Assembly: GCF_031143425.1 (NCBI RefSeq)
Contig: NC_090450.1
Span: 219,739,442 to 219,803,441 of the forward strand
Direction of reading: 5' to 3'
Length of the DNA stretch: 64,000 bases
DNA from: Pleurodeles waltl
Taxonomy: Eukaryota; Chordata; Amphibia; Caudata; Salamandridae
The position numbers and the translations under genes are program-made. The notes under the pieces were generated by a model. That model made no database searches, was not told where the DNA came from, and was given only the letters and a program-made list of their open reading frames with translations. Of this stretch, positions 25,498 through 34,556 are shown in pieces; the stretch's first letter is position 1; every line of letters starts with the position of its first letter.

Positions 25498-25677
25498 GCC
25501 CACTGTACCATCCTGGGGAGTGAAAAGCCACAGTCTCTCAAGTCTCTACAGTGGGTGGATTGCCCACTGTACCATCCTGGGGAGTGCAAAGCCACAGTCT
25601 CTCAAGTCTCTACAGTGGGTGGGTTGACCACTGTCACATCCTGGGAAGTGCAAAGCCACAGTCCATCAGGTGGATTA
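25498..25677. repeat. 64-bp tandem repeat, about 2.8 copies
   Basis: Copies start at 25498, 25562 and 25626 with 'GMCCACTGT', each with a CCACAGTC block in the middle; the third copy is diverged and cut short. Non-coding in the transposase intron. Confidence 0.85.
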
Positions 25678-25754
25678 CAGACTCCACTGGGTATGGAGGA
25701 GGCATGTTGGCCAGAGTGCTTCGTGAAGCCCTGCCCGACACAGATCCGGCCCTG

Positions 25755-27120
25755 CCAATGGGCCAGCGGTGCTTGAGATGAAGTGCCCAGCGGAGCAGTT
25801 CAGAGACGGCGGTGCCCAGGGGAGCAGTGCTTGAGATGAAGGGCCCAGCGGAGCAGTTCAGAGACGGCGGTGCCCAGCGGAGCGGTGCTTGAGATGAAGG
25901 GCCCAGCGGAGCGGTGCTTGACAGGAAGGGCCCAGCGGAGCAGTTCAGAGACGGCGGTGCCCAGCGGAGCGGTGCTTGAGATGAAGGGCCCAGCGGAGCG
26001 GTGCTTGAGATGAATGGCCCAGCGGAGCGGTGCTTGACAGGAAGGGCCCAGCTGAGCGGTGCTTGACAGGAAGGGCCCAGCGGAGCAGTTCAGAGACGGC
26101 GGTGCCCAGAGGAGCGGTGCTTGAGATGAAGTGCCCAGCGGAGCGGTGCTTGAGATGAAGGGCCCAGCGGAGCAGTTCAGAGACGGCGGTGCCCAGCGGA
26201 GCGGTGCTTGAGATGAAGGGCCCAGCGGAGCGGTGCTTGACAGGAAGGGCCCAGCGGAGCAGTTCAGAGACGGCGGTGCCCAGCGAAGCGGTGCTTTAGA
26301 TGAAGGGCCCAGCGGAACGGTGCTTGACAGGAAGGGCCCAGCGAAGCGGTGCTTGACAGGAAGGGCCCAGCGGAGCAGTTCAGAGACGGCGGTGCCCAGC
26401 GGAGCGGTGCTTGAGATGAAGGGCCCAGCGGAGCGGTGCTTGACAGGAAGGGCCCAGCGGAGCGGTGCTTGAGATGAAGGGCCCAGCGGAGCGGTGCTTG
26501 ACAGGAAGGGCCCAGCGGAGCAGTTCAGAGACGGCAGTGCCCAGCGGAGCGGTGCTTGAGATGAAGGGCCCAGCGGAGCGGTGCTTGACAGGAAGGGCCC
26601 AGCGGAGCAGTGCTTGACAGGAAGGGCCCAGTGGAGCAGTTCAGAGACGGCGGTGCCCAGCGGAGCGGTGCTTGAGATGAAGGGCCCAGCGGAGCGGTGC
26701 TTGAGATGAAGGGCCCAGCGGAGCAGTTCAGAGATGGCGGTGCCCAGCGGAGCGGTGCTTGAGATGAAGGGCCCAGCGGAGTGGTGCTTGACAGGAAGGG
26801 CCCAGCGGAGCAGTTCAGAGACGGCGGTGCCCAGCGGAGCGGTGCTTGAGATGAAGGGCCCAGCGGAGCGATGCTTGACAGGAAGGGCCAGGCGAAGCGG
26901 TGCTTGACAGGAAGGGCCCAGCGGAGCAGTTCAGAGACGGCGGTGCCCAGCGGAGCGGTGCTTGAGATGAAGGGCCCAGCGGAGCGGTGCATGACAGGAA
27001 GGGCCCAGCGGAGCGGTGCTTGAGATGAAGGGCCCAGCGGAGCGGTGCTTGACAGGAAGGGACCAGCGGAGCAGTTCAGAGACGGCGGTGCCCAGCGGAG
27101 CAGTGCTAGAGATGAAGGGC
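25755..27120. repeat. 29-bp minisatellite, about 47 units of three types
   Basis: Units all begin CCCAGCGGAGC. They continue GGTGCTTGAGATGAAGGG (type 1), GGTGCTTGACAGGAAGGG (type 2) or AGTTCAGAGACGGCGGTG (type 3), mixed along the array. Open frames crossing it arise from the repeat and are not genes. The core AGCGGTGCTTG is shared with the 30-bp array that follows. Confidence 0.9.
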
Positions 27121-27536
27121 CATGTTCAGCGGTGCTTGTCACGGCGGGGCCCTGTTCAGCGGTGCTTGTCTTGGCGGGGCCCTGTTCAGCGGTGCTTGTC
27201 TTGGTGGGGCCCTGTTCAGCGGTGCTTGTCACGGCAGGGCCCTGTTCAGCGGTGCTTGTCACGGCGGGGCCCTGTTCAGCGGTGCTTGTCTTGGCGGGGC
27301 CCTGTTCAGCGGTGCTTGTCACGGCGGGGCCCTGTTCAGCGGTGCTTGTTACGGCGGGGCCCTGTTCAGCGGTGCTTGTCTTGGCAGGGCCCTGTTCAGC
27401 GGTGCTTGTCACGGCGGGGCCCTGTTCAGCGGTGCTTGTCACGGCGGGGCCCTGTTCAGCGGTGCTTGTCTTGGCGGGGCCCTGTTCAGCGGTGCTTGTC
27501 ACGGCGGGGCCCTGTTCAGCGGTGCTTGTCTTGTGT
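27121..27536. repeat. 30-bp minisatellite, 14 units, with 90-bp higher order
   Basis: The unit has core TTCAGCGGTGCTTGT and ends either CACGGCGGGGC (A) or CTTGGCGGGGC (L). Order along the array is A L L A A L A A L A A L A L, so from the fourth unit the trimer AAL repeats about every 90 bp. It ends 35 bp downstream of the gene A stop codon. Confidence 0.9.
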
Positions 27537-27570
27537 TCATAGGGAACCAGATCTGGCCAATAATTCCCGC

Positions 27571-29150
27571 TCAGTCACCATCCGACCTTTCGCTAGCAGG
27601 GCCTTCCTGTGCTGGAGACCTGGGCCCGTGGGTGTCCTCCGTCATACCCGAAATGGGGCTGGTGGGGCCCTCCTGGGCAGCTCGCCTGCTGCCGGACTTG
27701 TCCGCCCTGCTGCCCTTGCCCTCCTTCGCCGAATCTCTGGGGCCCTTGCCTCCCTTTGTGGATGTACCAGGTGACGGTGCAAGGGTAGTGTCCTTGGGGG
27801 CAGCCGTCTCAGGCCTGTCGTGCCGACCCTTCCCTTTTTTGGTTCTTTTCCCAGGGGGTGGGCTGGCTGTCCCCTTGCTGCTGGCCAATGTTCCGGCCCT
27901 AGGAGCTGGTGGACTCCAATAGCCCTGAACTATGGTCCTAGTAGGTGCAGGGCTTGTGGTGGCTGAGGTGCTGTTTGGACTCTTACGAGATGGAGGGGAT
28001 GGGTCAGGTGATGCAAAGAGGTTAATTTTGGAGAGGAAAAACTTTTTAGGAGCAATGGGAAGGGTAGGTGCAGTGGGTATGGGAGTGGAGGAAGAGGATG
28101 TGGTTGTAGGAGAGTCAAGTGTGCTGTCTTTGGGTGCAGGTGCTTGTGACGGAGGCTGTCGTGAGGTGGATGGCTGTTGGGTGGGTGGCTGCCTGCGTTT
28201 GTGTGGTTTGGAAGAGGGGGTGACAGACACACTGGGAGAGGACACAGGGGACGTGTAAATGGCAGTGGGGGTGGTGACTGCACGTGTGCGGAGTGCTCTG
28301 GTGGGTGTGCTGGTGATGGACGTACTGGCTGATGGTGGTGTGCATGCAGGTGTGAGTGGAGACGTCACTGGGAGGGAGGAGGGAGACGAGGAGGAGGGGG
28401 ACACAGAGGAGGCAGTGGCTGTTGGCATGTCTGTATGTGGATGTTGCTTGTGTGAATGCTTGTGTGATCTGTGGTGCTTATGTCTGGATGAGCTGCCCTT
28501 GGGTGTTGATGTGTGTGCAGGCTGGTCTGTAGGTGTGTCTGGGATAGGCAGAGGAACAGGGGAGTGGGACTGGGTGGAGGGAGTTGGAGGAGGGAGGCTG
28601 GAGACAGGGACAATGGCTGCCGTCAGTGCTAAGGCCAGAGCGTTGACAGATCGCTGATGGGCAGCCTGACCCGAATGAATGCCCTCCAGGTATGCATTGC
28701 TCCGATGCTCCTCCCTTTCTACCCCCTGGATGGCATTCAAAAGGGTAGACTGCCCAACAATGAGCGTCTGAAGGAGCTCAATGATCTCCGCACTGAGAGC
28801 AGCAGGGGTAACTGGGGCAGGGCCTGAGGCGCCTGGGGCGAAGGAGATGCCCGGCTTCCTAGCCGAGCGGGCACGGGGCGAACGCTGAGGGGCTGCTGGG
28901 AGGGCGGAGCTGGTGCGCTGGGTGGTGGCTGTACCTGTTGTTGCGGTGGGCACGGATGTTGCCGCCACCACAAGGGAGCTCCCTCCCGAGGACGTGTCAG
29001 TGTCGCTGACGTCTCCACGGGTCCCCGTTGTGGAGCTCCCCTCGCCCTCCGTCTCACTGGTGAACTCGGAGTCGGTTGCAGGGCCCTCCGGGGCCATGTG
29101 AGATGCAGCTCCCTCGTGCTCCGATGCCACTTCTCCTCCACCTGATGATG
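27571..29150 (-). CDS. H1 gene A, exon 3 (low-complexity and coiled-coil region)
   Basis: The acceptor on the minus strand is GTGCATTAG after a long pyrimidine tract (poly-T and C near 29160-29190), and the first exon base is 29150. The two starting bases join one base from exon 2 to make an Ala codon. The frame then stays open for 525 codons to a stop at 27571. Content in order: acidic Ser/Gly/Glu-rich part; a predicted helix near protein residues 245-310 (IIELLQTLIVGQSTLLNAIQ) that may dimerise; a His/Lys cluster; long Pro/Ser/Thr-rich stretches; and a Lys/Gly-rich basic tail. No enzymatic domain is seen. H3 retains homologous parts, with a KGKEPSPAA-type repeat in the tail. Confidence 0.75.
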
Positions 29151-29536
29151 CTAATGCACACATGAACAGGAAACCAAAAAAAAAGGGGGGGGGAGAAGAA
29201 TGAAAGACATGTTGAGTGCATGCATTGGCGGCACAGTTGGCAGAGAGGACAGACACAGAAGCCCCCTGCACTACGCCGCGCACTCGGGGTACACTACCCA
29301 ATTATTGTGACTTGGCCTACAAGTCTATGGAGGACAACTGCACACATAGGTGAGCCCGGGCCATGGATAGCTGTACTTAGCACCCTACAGAGGTGGGGGG
29401 CGGGGGCACAGGGCCATGCCTAACGGAGGGGTCCTAGCCTACAGAAACCGCCCAGGCCTAGAGATAGCCACAGCCCTCCTCCCCCACCCAGACACCTCCA
29501 CTGTGCGCTAATATAGCAGAATATGCTGAGACTCAC

Positions 29537-29804
29537 CCCCTTGTGTCTGCTGTGATGTCCTCACGCGCCCATCCAAATTGGGGTAGGCCACCGCCAGGAT
29601 CCGGGACATCAGGGGTTTCAATTGCCGTGTGGCACCCCTCCTAGGTTGGGAGGCCATCCCCAGCAGAGCCTCGGTCTTTCTGCTCCCGCGGCGGATGTCC
29701 TCCCACCTCTTGCGGCAGTGGGTGCCCCGTCTGTTGTGGACCCCCAGGACCCGGACGTCCTTGGCGATGGCAGGCCAAATGTCGATCTTCTGATGGGCGC
29801 TGAC
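29537..29804 (-). CDS. H1 gene A, exon 2 (second half of Myb/SANT-like domain)
   Basis: Minus-strand exon bounded by acceptor ..CACATAG| at 29805-29806 and donor |GTGAGT at 29531-29536. It encodes 89 codons plus one base. The sequence continues the DNA-binding domain: KIDIWPAIAKDVRVLGV, then CRKRWEDIRRGSRKTEALLG. This pattern of spaced Trp residues and a basic third helix is that of Myb/SANT-like regulators (Myb_DNA-bind_5, the NAIF1/FSBP type). The phase matches both neighbours. H3 preserves this exon twice (44689-44958 and 51274-51542) with a closely similar protein. Confidence 0.8.
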
Positions 29805-30010
29805 CTATGTGACATGTACAGGGTGGGAAAAGAAATATCATCACTTTTCTGCATGGTCGATGTGAGTGGCCCTCCTCCCCAACCTTGCCATGTGGCACAT
29901 GCTCTCATCTGTCGTGCGTTGCATTCCTCATTCGCTCCCCTCCCCACCATCTTACATCCACCCCACTCAACAAAGGCATAGCCCATACAACGTGCTCCCT
30001 GTGTACTTAC

Positions 30011-30124
30011 CTGTTGGTCTGGAGGACCGTAGAGTAGCGCATACTGGGGGAGGACCCCATCAACAAGTTTCTCCAATTCCTCAGATGTGAAGGCAGGGGC
30101 CCTTTCCCCAGTCGCAGCAGCCAT
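30011..30124 (-). CDS. H1 gene A, exon 1 (start of Myb/SANT-like protein)
   Basis: The ATG at 30124 opens 38 codons (FTSEELEKLVDGVLPQY followed by LLYGPPDQQ), ending at CAG|GTAAGT, a perfect donor. This is the first helix of the Myb/SANT-like domain. Spliced to exons 2 and 3 it gives a 653-residue protein without any stop. By analogy with HARBI1 and NAIF1, the product probably binds element ends and brings the transposase into the nucleus. That role is inferred from family knowledge. The gene runs antisense inside the transposase intron. Confidence 0.8.
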
Positions 30125-30465
30125 TGTCTCTTCCAGACCGAGGTCACAGCAGCACTTGCAGTATAGGTCCTCTCCTGTGGATGATCAGGTCTCGAGTGAT
30201 TAAGCAGATAGAAAATGGCGGTCACGCCCGCGGCGGTGCGTACCGCGACCGCCGGCGCACATCGTCATTGGCTCATGAGACCCATAGGGTTCAATGTTAA
30301 CCAATGCTGCTTTGCGCCGCGGTCTTTGACCGCCTACCGCCACGGTGTGCCACGCCAGCGCATTGATCTCACATCCCATTGTCACACTTCACAGGTCAGG
30401 CAGCCGGCATTTCAAGGGCCCACATGGCTTAATTTCTACAGCGTCACACAGGCCTAGGCCTTGCA
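30125..30465 (-). promoter_or_regulatory. Gene A upstream region with GGCGGT/ACCGCC cluster
   Basis: At 30220-30350 there is GCGGCGGTGCGTACCGC followed by more ACCGCC hexamers, matching the subterminal motif of H1. H3 keeps a matching block at 51985-52060 upstream of its gene A exon 1. A copy of the terminal-type motif at a gene start suggests that the same DNA-binding protein could control gene A (autoregulation). This is inference; no TATA box is obvious. Confidence 0.45.
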
Positions 30466-30572
30466 TTGCCAATCATACAAGCCATTCAATGCATAGCGAA
30501 TCGTGTACTGTGCAAGCTGTGGTTACGTACCTGTGGGTTGCTTGACTCTGTGCTCCATGTTGTCCTTCCTAG

Positions 30573-31608
30573 GCACCGTCCGCTGGGACTTGCGAGGAGA
30601 TGGAGGAATCCTCCTGTGTACAGACCGCTGGTGGACCTGTCGACAATGGAAGAAAGACATGTCATAGTGACATACAGACTTGACCGAGCCACTATACAGG
30701 AACTGTGTGCCCAGCTGGAGCCAGACCTGATGTCCCCCATTCGCCAACCCACAGGGATTCCCCCTCTGGTGCAGGTTCTGTCAGTACTCCATTTTTTGGC
30801 AAGTGGATCATTCCAAACAACAGTGGCCATATCATCAGGGATGTCTCAGCCTATGTTTTCTAAGGTTTTGTCTAGAGTGTTGTCTGCCCTGATGAAATAC
30901 ATGCGGAGCTACATTGTTTTCCCTGAGGTGGGCGATTTGGCTACAGTGAAGGGTGATTTCTATGTCCTTGGACATATCCCCAACATCATTGGTGCCATTG
31001 ATGGGACTCATGTGGCTTTGGTTCCCCCCAGTGAAAGTGAGCAGGTGTACAGGAACAGAAAAAGTTATCATTCGATGAATGTCCAGGTGGTCTGTTTGAC
31101 TGACCAGTACATCTCTCATGTAAATGCCAAGTTCCCTGGGTCAGTGCATGACGCGTACATCATGCGAAATAGCAGCATCCCTTATGTGATGGAACAGCTA
31201 CAGAGACACCGTGTGTGGCTAATAGGTGACTCTGGTTACCCCAACCTGTCGTGGCTACTTACCCCAGTGAGGAATCCCAGGACAAGGGCAGAGGAACGCT
31301 ACAATGAGGCCCATGGGCGAACTAGGAGGATTATAGAAAGAACCTTCGGCCTCCTGAAGGCCAGGTTTAGGTGCCTGCATATGACAGGTGGATCCCTAAT
31401 GTACTCACCAAAGAAGGTGTGCCATATCATCGTGGCCTGCTCTATGCTTCACAACCTGGCTTTGCAACGCCAGGTGCCTTTCCTGCAGGATGATGGTCCA
31501 GATGGTGGTGTTGTAGCAGCTGTGGAGCCTGTGGAGAGTGAAGAGGAGGGAGACGACGGGGACGACACAGACAACAGGGACACAGTGATACAACAGTATT
31601 TTCAGTAG
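30573..31608 (+). CDS. H1 DDE transposase, exon 2 (main body), Harbinger family
   Basis: With exon 1 this gives a 372-residue transposase ending in QQYFQ. Using spliced numbering, a helix-turn-helix-like N-terminal part (LDRATIQELCAQLEPDL, then LHFLASGSFQ and GMSQPMFSKVLSRVL) precedes the DDE core. Candidate catalytic residues are D171 in NIIGAIDGTH, D247 in GDSGYP and E283 in RRIIERTFGLLKARF. An acidic tail ends the protein. It cuts and pastes the element at its inverted repeats. The frame also extends upstream without a stop to 30466, but that part would be intron. The acceptor CCTAG at 30568-30572 and the conserved H3 acceptor favour the spliced start. All key residues are present. Confidence 0.9.
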
Positions 31609-31895
31609 CACACAGGTATGAATCAACCACGCCATTTTACATTTACTTAAAGTCTCCTGCCTCTCTACTGTCTGAGTTTCCCCCCAGTTCCTGTTAACTG
31701 AGTTGTGACTTTCCCTTCCGTTTTCAGAGCTGTGGGCCCCACTGCGTGACCTCTGCTTTGTTTGCCCATGGACTACAGCTGTGTGACAGTGGTATGTTGT
31801 CATCACAATGTAACTGAACATCTTTGCACCGTTATGTCTAATACATTTGTTCAAAATAGAAGCTGACTCCAGATTTTTTAAGTGCAATAAGTGAT

Positions 31896-31901
31896 TTTAT
31901 T
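31896..31901 (-). promoter_or_regulatory. Polyadenylation signal of H1 gene B
   Basis: AATAAA on the minus strand, about 215 bp downstream of the gene B stop. H3 has the same signal in the equivalent place (54652-54657). Confidence 0.6.
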
Positions 31902-32113
31902 AAAGTGCTACATTTAGGAACATGATTGTAAAACGGTGATGGGTGATGGTGGAGTAATGTCCATGGCAGAGTCCAGTTTTCAGTCTCACAGGTGCATTGT
32001 CCATATGCCTGTGGAAGGATGGAGCAGGGGCAGTTCAAGGTTGGACAGGGTGACAATGTTGGACAGTGGGATGACATCAGGGGGTATCCTTTGCTGGCGG
32101 GGGTCTTGGCATC

Positions 32114-32910
32114 CTACTCTGTCTTCTTGTGAGATCTCAGGGACCGCTTGCGGGGTGGTTCTTCTTCTGCAGGAGGTGTGGTTCTGGTGGCCTGTCGTTG
32201 TGTGGGGGCCTCCTGTCCACTAGCGCCAGCGGAGGTGGTAGGCTGTTCCTGGTCCAGGCTAGTGACAGGGGCCCTTTGTGGTGCCACATGGTCCCGCAAT
32301 GTGGTGACTATCTGGTTAAGGGCCACGACGATGGTCCCCATTGCGGAACTAATGTTTCTCAGTTCCTCTCTGAACCCCATGTACTGTTCCTCCTGCAGTA
32401 CCTGGATCTCCTGGAACCTGGCCAGTACTGTAGCCATCGTCTCCTGGGAGTGGTGGTATGTTCCCATGATGGAGGAGAGGGCCTCTTGGAGAGTCGGTTC
32501 CCTGGGCCTGTCCCCCCCCTGTCGCACAGCAGCCCTCCCAGTTCCCCTGTTTCCCTGGGCCTCTGTCCCCTGGACGGTGTGCCCACTACCACTACCCCCA
32601 GGTCCCTGTTGTTGTTGGGGTGGTGGGTCAACCTGGGTGCCCTGTAGTGGTGGACACACCGCTGATTGACGTGTCCTGGAGACAGAGGCATGGGCCCGCT
32701 GGGTGGGAGCTGTGCTGGTGTTCCCAGAGGGGGTTAGGTCTGGTATAGCCTGTGACTGTCTGTGGGGAACCGACTGTCCCGAGGTCCCCGATGGGCCGGG
32801 CTGGTCATCTGGGTCCAGGGAGACAGAGCTGCTGTCATCACTGGGGGCCTCTTCTGGGGGTGGGATGGACATCTCTGGACCCTCCTGGGCGGTGTGGTGG
32901 CGTTCGGGTC
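32114..32910 (-). CDS. H1 gene B, exon 2 (helical and basic C-terminal part)
   Basis: The acceptor CCCCTGCAG| at 32911-32913 (minus strand) joins one base left from exon 1 to give a Gly codon. The frame then stays open for 264 codons to the stop at 32114. Content in order: an acidic Ser/Pro-rich linker (SDDSSSVSLDPDDQPG); a Gln/Pro stretch; a predicted coiled coil (near LARFQEIQVLQEEQYMGFRE and a following LRNISSAMGTIVVAL helix); and a basic tail PPRKRSLRSHKKTE that looks like a nuclear localisation signal. With exon 1 the protein is 391 residues. The gene converges on the transposase, whose stop is 505 bp away. Confidence 0.85.
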
Positions 32911-33215
32911 CTGCAGGGGTATAAGAGTATGGTTATTGCTTCTGTGTGTGGCATTTCGTGTAATGGGTGGGTGGCCATGTACCCCAGTGCTGGCATTCCC
33001 TTGTGGGGGCTTTTGTGACGGTGGCTTGTGGGGGTGATGGGTGTGTGCAGTGGGCATGCTTTGGGGACGCATGCAGGGCTAGGTTTTGGGATGGGTGGGT
33101 TGTGATGGTGAGCCATTTGCAAGGAGTTGGTGGGATGGGGGTGGGGGTGAGGGTGGGGCTATGATTTGGCATGCAGGTGGGGTGGGGAGAATGAAGTAGT
33201 GGAGATTTGACTTAC
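32911..33215 (-). other. Intron of H1 gene B (305 bp)
   Basis: Donor CTCTG|GTAAGT and acceptor CCCCTGCAG|G on the minus strand, phase 1. The donor is at the same codon position in H3 gene B, where exon 1 is also 379 nt. Confidence 0.8.
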
Positions 33216-33594
33216 CAGAGTCCATTCCTCTGCCTACTCCTGCGAGGCCCTCAGGATGCAGGATGTGCAAGACTTCCTCCTCCCATGCTGTGAATTCTGG
33301 GGGAGTAGGTGGGGGTCCGCCGCCAGTCCGCTGTACCGCAATGTTGTGCCTTGATACCATGGAACGCACCTTCCCCCGTAGGTCGTTCCACCGCTTCCTG
33401 ATGTCGTCCCGATTGCGTGGATGCTGTCCCACAGCGTTGACCCTGTCCACTATTCTGATCCATAGCTCCATCTTCCTGGCAATGGTGGTGTGCTGCACCT
33501 GTGCCCCGAAGAGCTGGGGCTCTACACAAACTATTTCCTCCACCATGACCCTGAGTTCTGCGTCAGAGAACCTGGGGTGTCTTTGGGGTGCCAT
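33216..33594 (-). CDS. H1 gene B, exon 1 (Myb/SANT-like domain)
   Basis: The ATG at 33594 opens 126 codons plus one base. The Myb/SANT-like domain spans residues 5-90: RHPRFSDAELRVMVEEI, then ARKMELWIRIVDRVNAVG, then DIRKRWNDLRGKVRSMV. It is the same fold class as gene A but clearly a different protein, closer to the classical Harbinger Myb-like partner (NAIF1 type). A conserved TGGGPPP linker follows. It probably binds the GGCGGT-rich ends together with the transposase; this role comes from family knowledge. The start lies 600 bp from the right terminus, so its promoter is within the terminal region. Confidence 0.85.
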
Positions 33595-34194
33595 GGGGTG
33601 GTGTGGATGAGGTGAGGGGTGGTGTATGTGTTGTAGAGTGTGGTGAGTGTGGTGGTGTATGGTGTTTTGTGCGTGGAAATTGTGTGGGTGATGTTGTGAT
33701 TTGCCTCTGTGTGATGGTCTACTCTATGCTGTGCTGTCTCTCTCTGTCCTTCAGTCGCAATTGTGGTCGTAAGGGTTTGTGGGTGATGTGGGTGTGTGTT
33801 TTATATTTAATTGGGTGTGTGGGAGTGGTGTGTGTATGTGTCTCAGGTGTGTGTATTTTGATTTGTCCAATGTGGTAGTGTTTTGTAAAGGTGTGTGTAT
33901 TTTGACTGCGGCGGTGTGTACCGCCAATGGAATACCGCGGTTGAAAGACCGCTGCGGGGATTTGTGGGTCGGAATGGCATGGGTGTATTTCTGTTGGCAT
34001 GACGGTGGAGGTTTGGTCATCGGCAGTTTTGCGCTGGCCGTTGCTGTGGCGGACTTTTGTTGATGTCGGGTTTTTGGCGGTTTGCCAGTTGCGGGTCAGA
34101 ATTACCGTGGCGGTTTACCGCGACTGCGGCGGTGTTATGGCGGTCTTCTGACCGGCGGTAAGCGCCTTTTACCGCCGAGGTCAGAATGACCCCC
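33595..34194 (-). repeat. H1 right terminal and subterminal zone, gene B promoter side
   Basis: A GT-rich stretch (33600-33900) is followed by dense GGCGGT/ACCGCC motifs and the terminal inverted repeat ending ..GAATGACCCCC. The GT-rich part has no coding signal. Confidence 0.7.
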
Positions 34195-34197
34195 AAA
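34195..34197. repeat. H1 target-site duplication AAA, right
   Basis: Pairs with 24599-24601. Confidence 0.65.
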
Positions 34198-34556
34198 GTG
34201 TTGTTTCATCACTGAGGAGCATGAAATAGTGGTGAGGGAGGTGACGGAGCATCAAAATCAACTCTTCGTCACCTCTAACTTGCCAATTGGAAGGAGACAG
34301 GCAATCTGGCAGCAGATTGTGGATAAAGTCAACAGGGTACCAGAGATCAGGAGAACTGTGACTGAGTGCAAGAGACGCTGGCATGACTGCAAGAGAAGGA
34401 CCAAGGAAAAAATGGCACGGAACAGGAAGGCAGCACTGCAAACTGGAGGTGGGAGTCCAGTACCGCAAGAGGACTTGGACGAGATGGAGGAGATGGTTGC
34501 TGCAGTCATCCCGGAGGAAATCATCACAGGGATACAAGGACAGGACAGCACATAAT
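34198..34556 (+). pseudogene. H2 Myb/SANT-like gene, exon 1, 3' part
   Basis: Continues the frame cut by H1. The domain reads TEEHEIVVREVTEHQNQLF, then RRQAIWQQIVDKVNRV, then CKRRWHDCKRRTKEKMARN, with a TGGGSP linker as in gene B. This is a NAIF1-type Myb/SANT-like domain. It ends at a stop (34553) just after IQGQDST, where a splice donor would be expected. I see no clean GT donor, so this end is probably mutated. The C-terminal exon lies at 37651. The gene is dead because H1 splits it and later stops occur. Confidence 0.75.

Larger units (their letters stand above)
25015..30572 (+). other. H1 transposase intron 1, hosting gene A antisense
   Basis: Predicted GT-AG intron of about 5.56 kb between transposase exons 1 and 2. 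It contains three tandem-repeat arrays (25498-27536) and the whole of gene A on the opposite strand (27571-30124). The acceptor CCTTCCTAG at 30564-30572 has a short pyrimidine tract. Splicing is inferred, not observed. Confidence 0.65.
24602..34194. mobile_element. H1: apparently intact three-gene Harbinger transposon (9593 bp)
   Basis: Ends are GGGGGTCATTC on the left and, inward from the right, GGGGGTCATTC, followed on each side by GGCGGT-rich subterminal DNA. The element is flanked by AAA duplications. It carries a DDE transposase (exons 24930-25012 and 30573-31608, +), gene A (30124-27571, -, three exons) and gene B (33594-32114, -, two exons). All three read without stops or shifts once canonical GT-AG introns are used. 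H1 sits inside the coding exon of the H2 Myb/SANT-like gene, so it is younger than H2. Intact genes and clean ends suggest recent insertion. The terminal motif is shared with H3 (GRCCCTCATT). Confidence 0.85.

Noticed and set aside
26525..27502. 325-codon minus-strand frame with a ten-residue TSTAEQGPA repeat, and plus-strand frames of 165-266 codons over the same region
   Set aside because: They follow from the 30-bp and 29-bp minisatellites. The minus-strand frame is not in the gene A frame and lies beyond its stop.
25755..27536. CRISPR-like regular repeats
   Set aside because: Units are directly adjacent with no unique spacers, no cas genes are present, and the context is a eukaryotic transposon.
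27016..27922. Plus-strand frames running opposite gene A
   Set aside because: They overlap the minisatellite and mirror gene A's GC-rich exon. Gene A is supported by conserved splice sites and homology to H3.
30466..30572. Transposase start at the ATG at 30466, giving a 380-residue unspliced protein
   Set aside because: The first 36 residues have no counterpart in H3, whereas the acceptor at 30571-30572 and the distant exon 1 are conserved in length, phase and sequence. An unspliced start remains possible.
32129..32669. Plus-strand frames opposite gene B (172-173 codons)
   Set aside because: Shadow frames of gene B exon 2.
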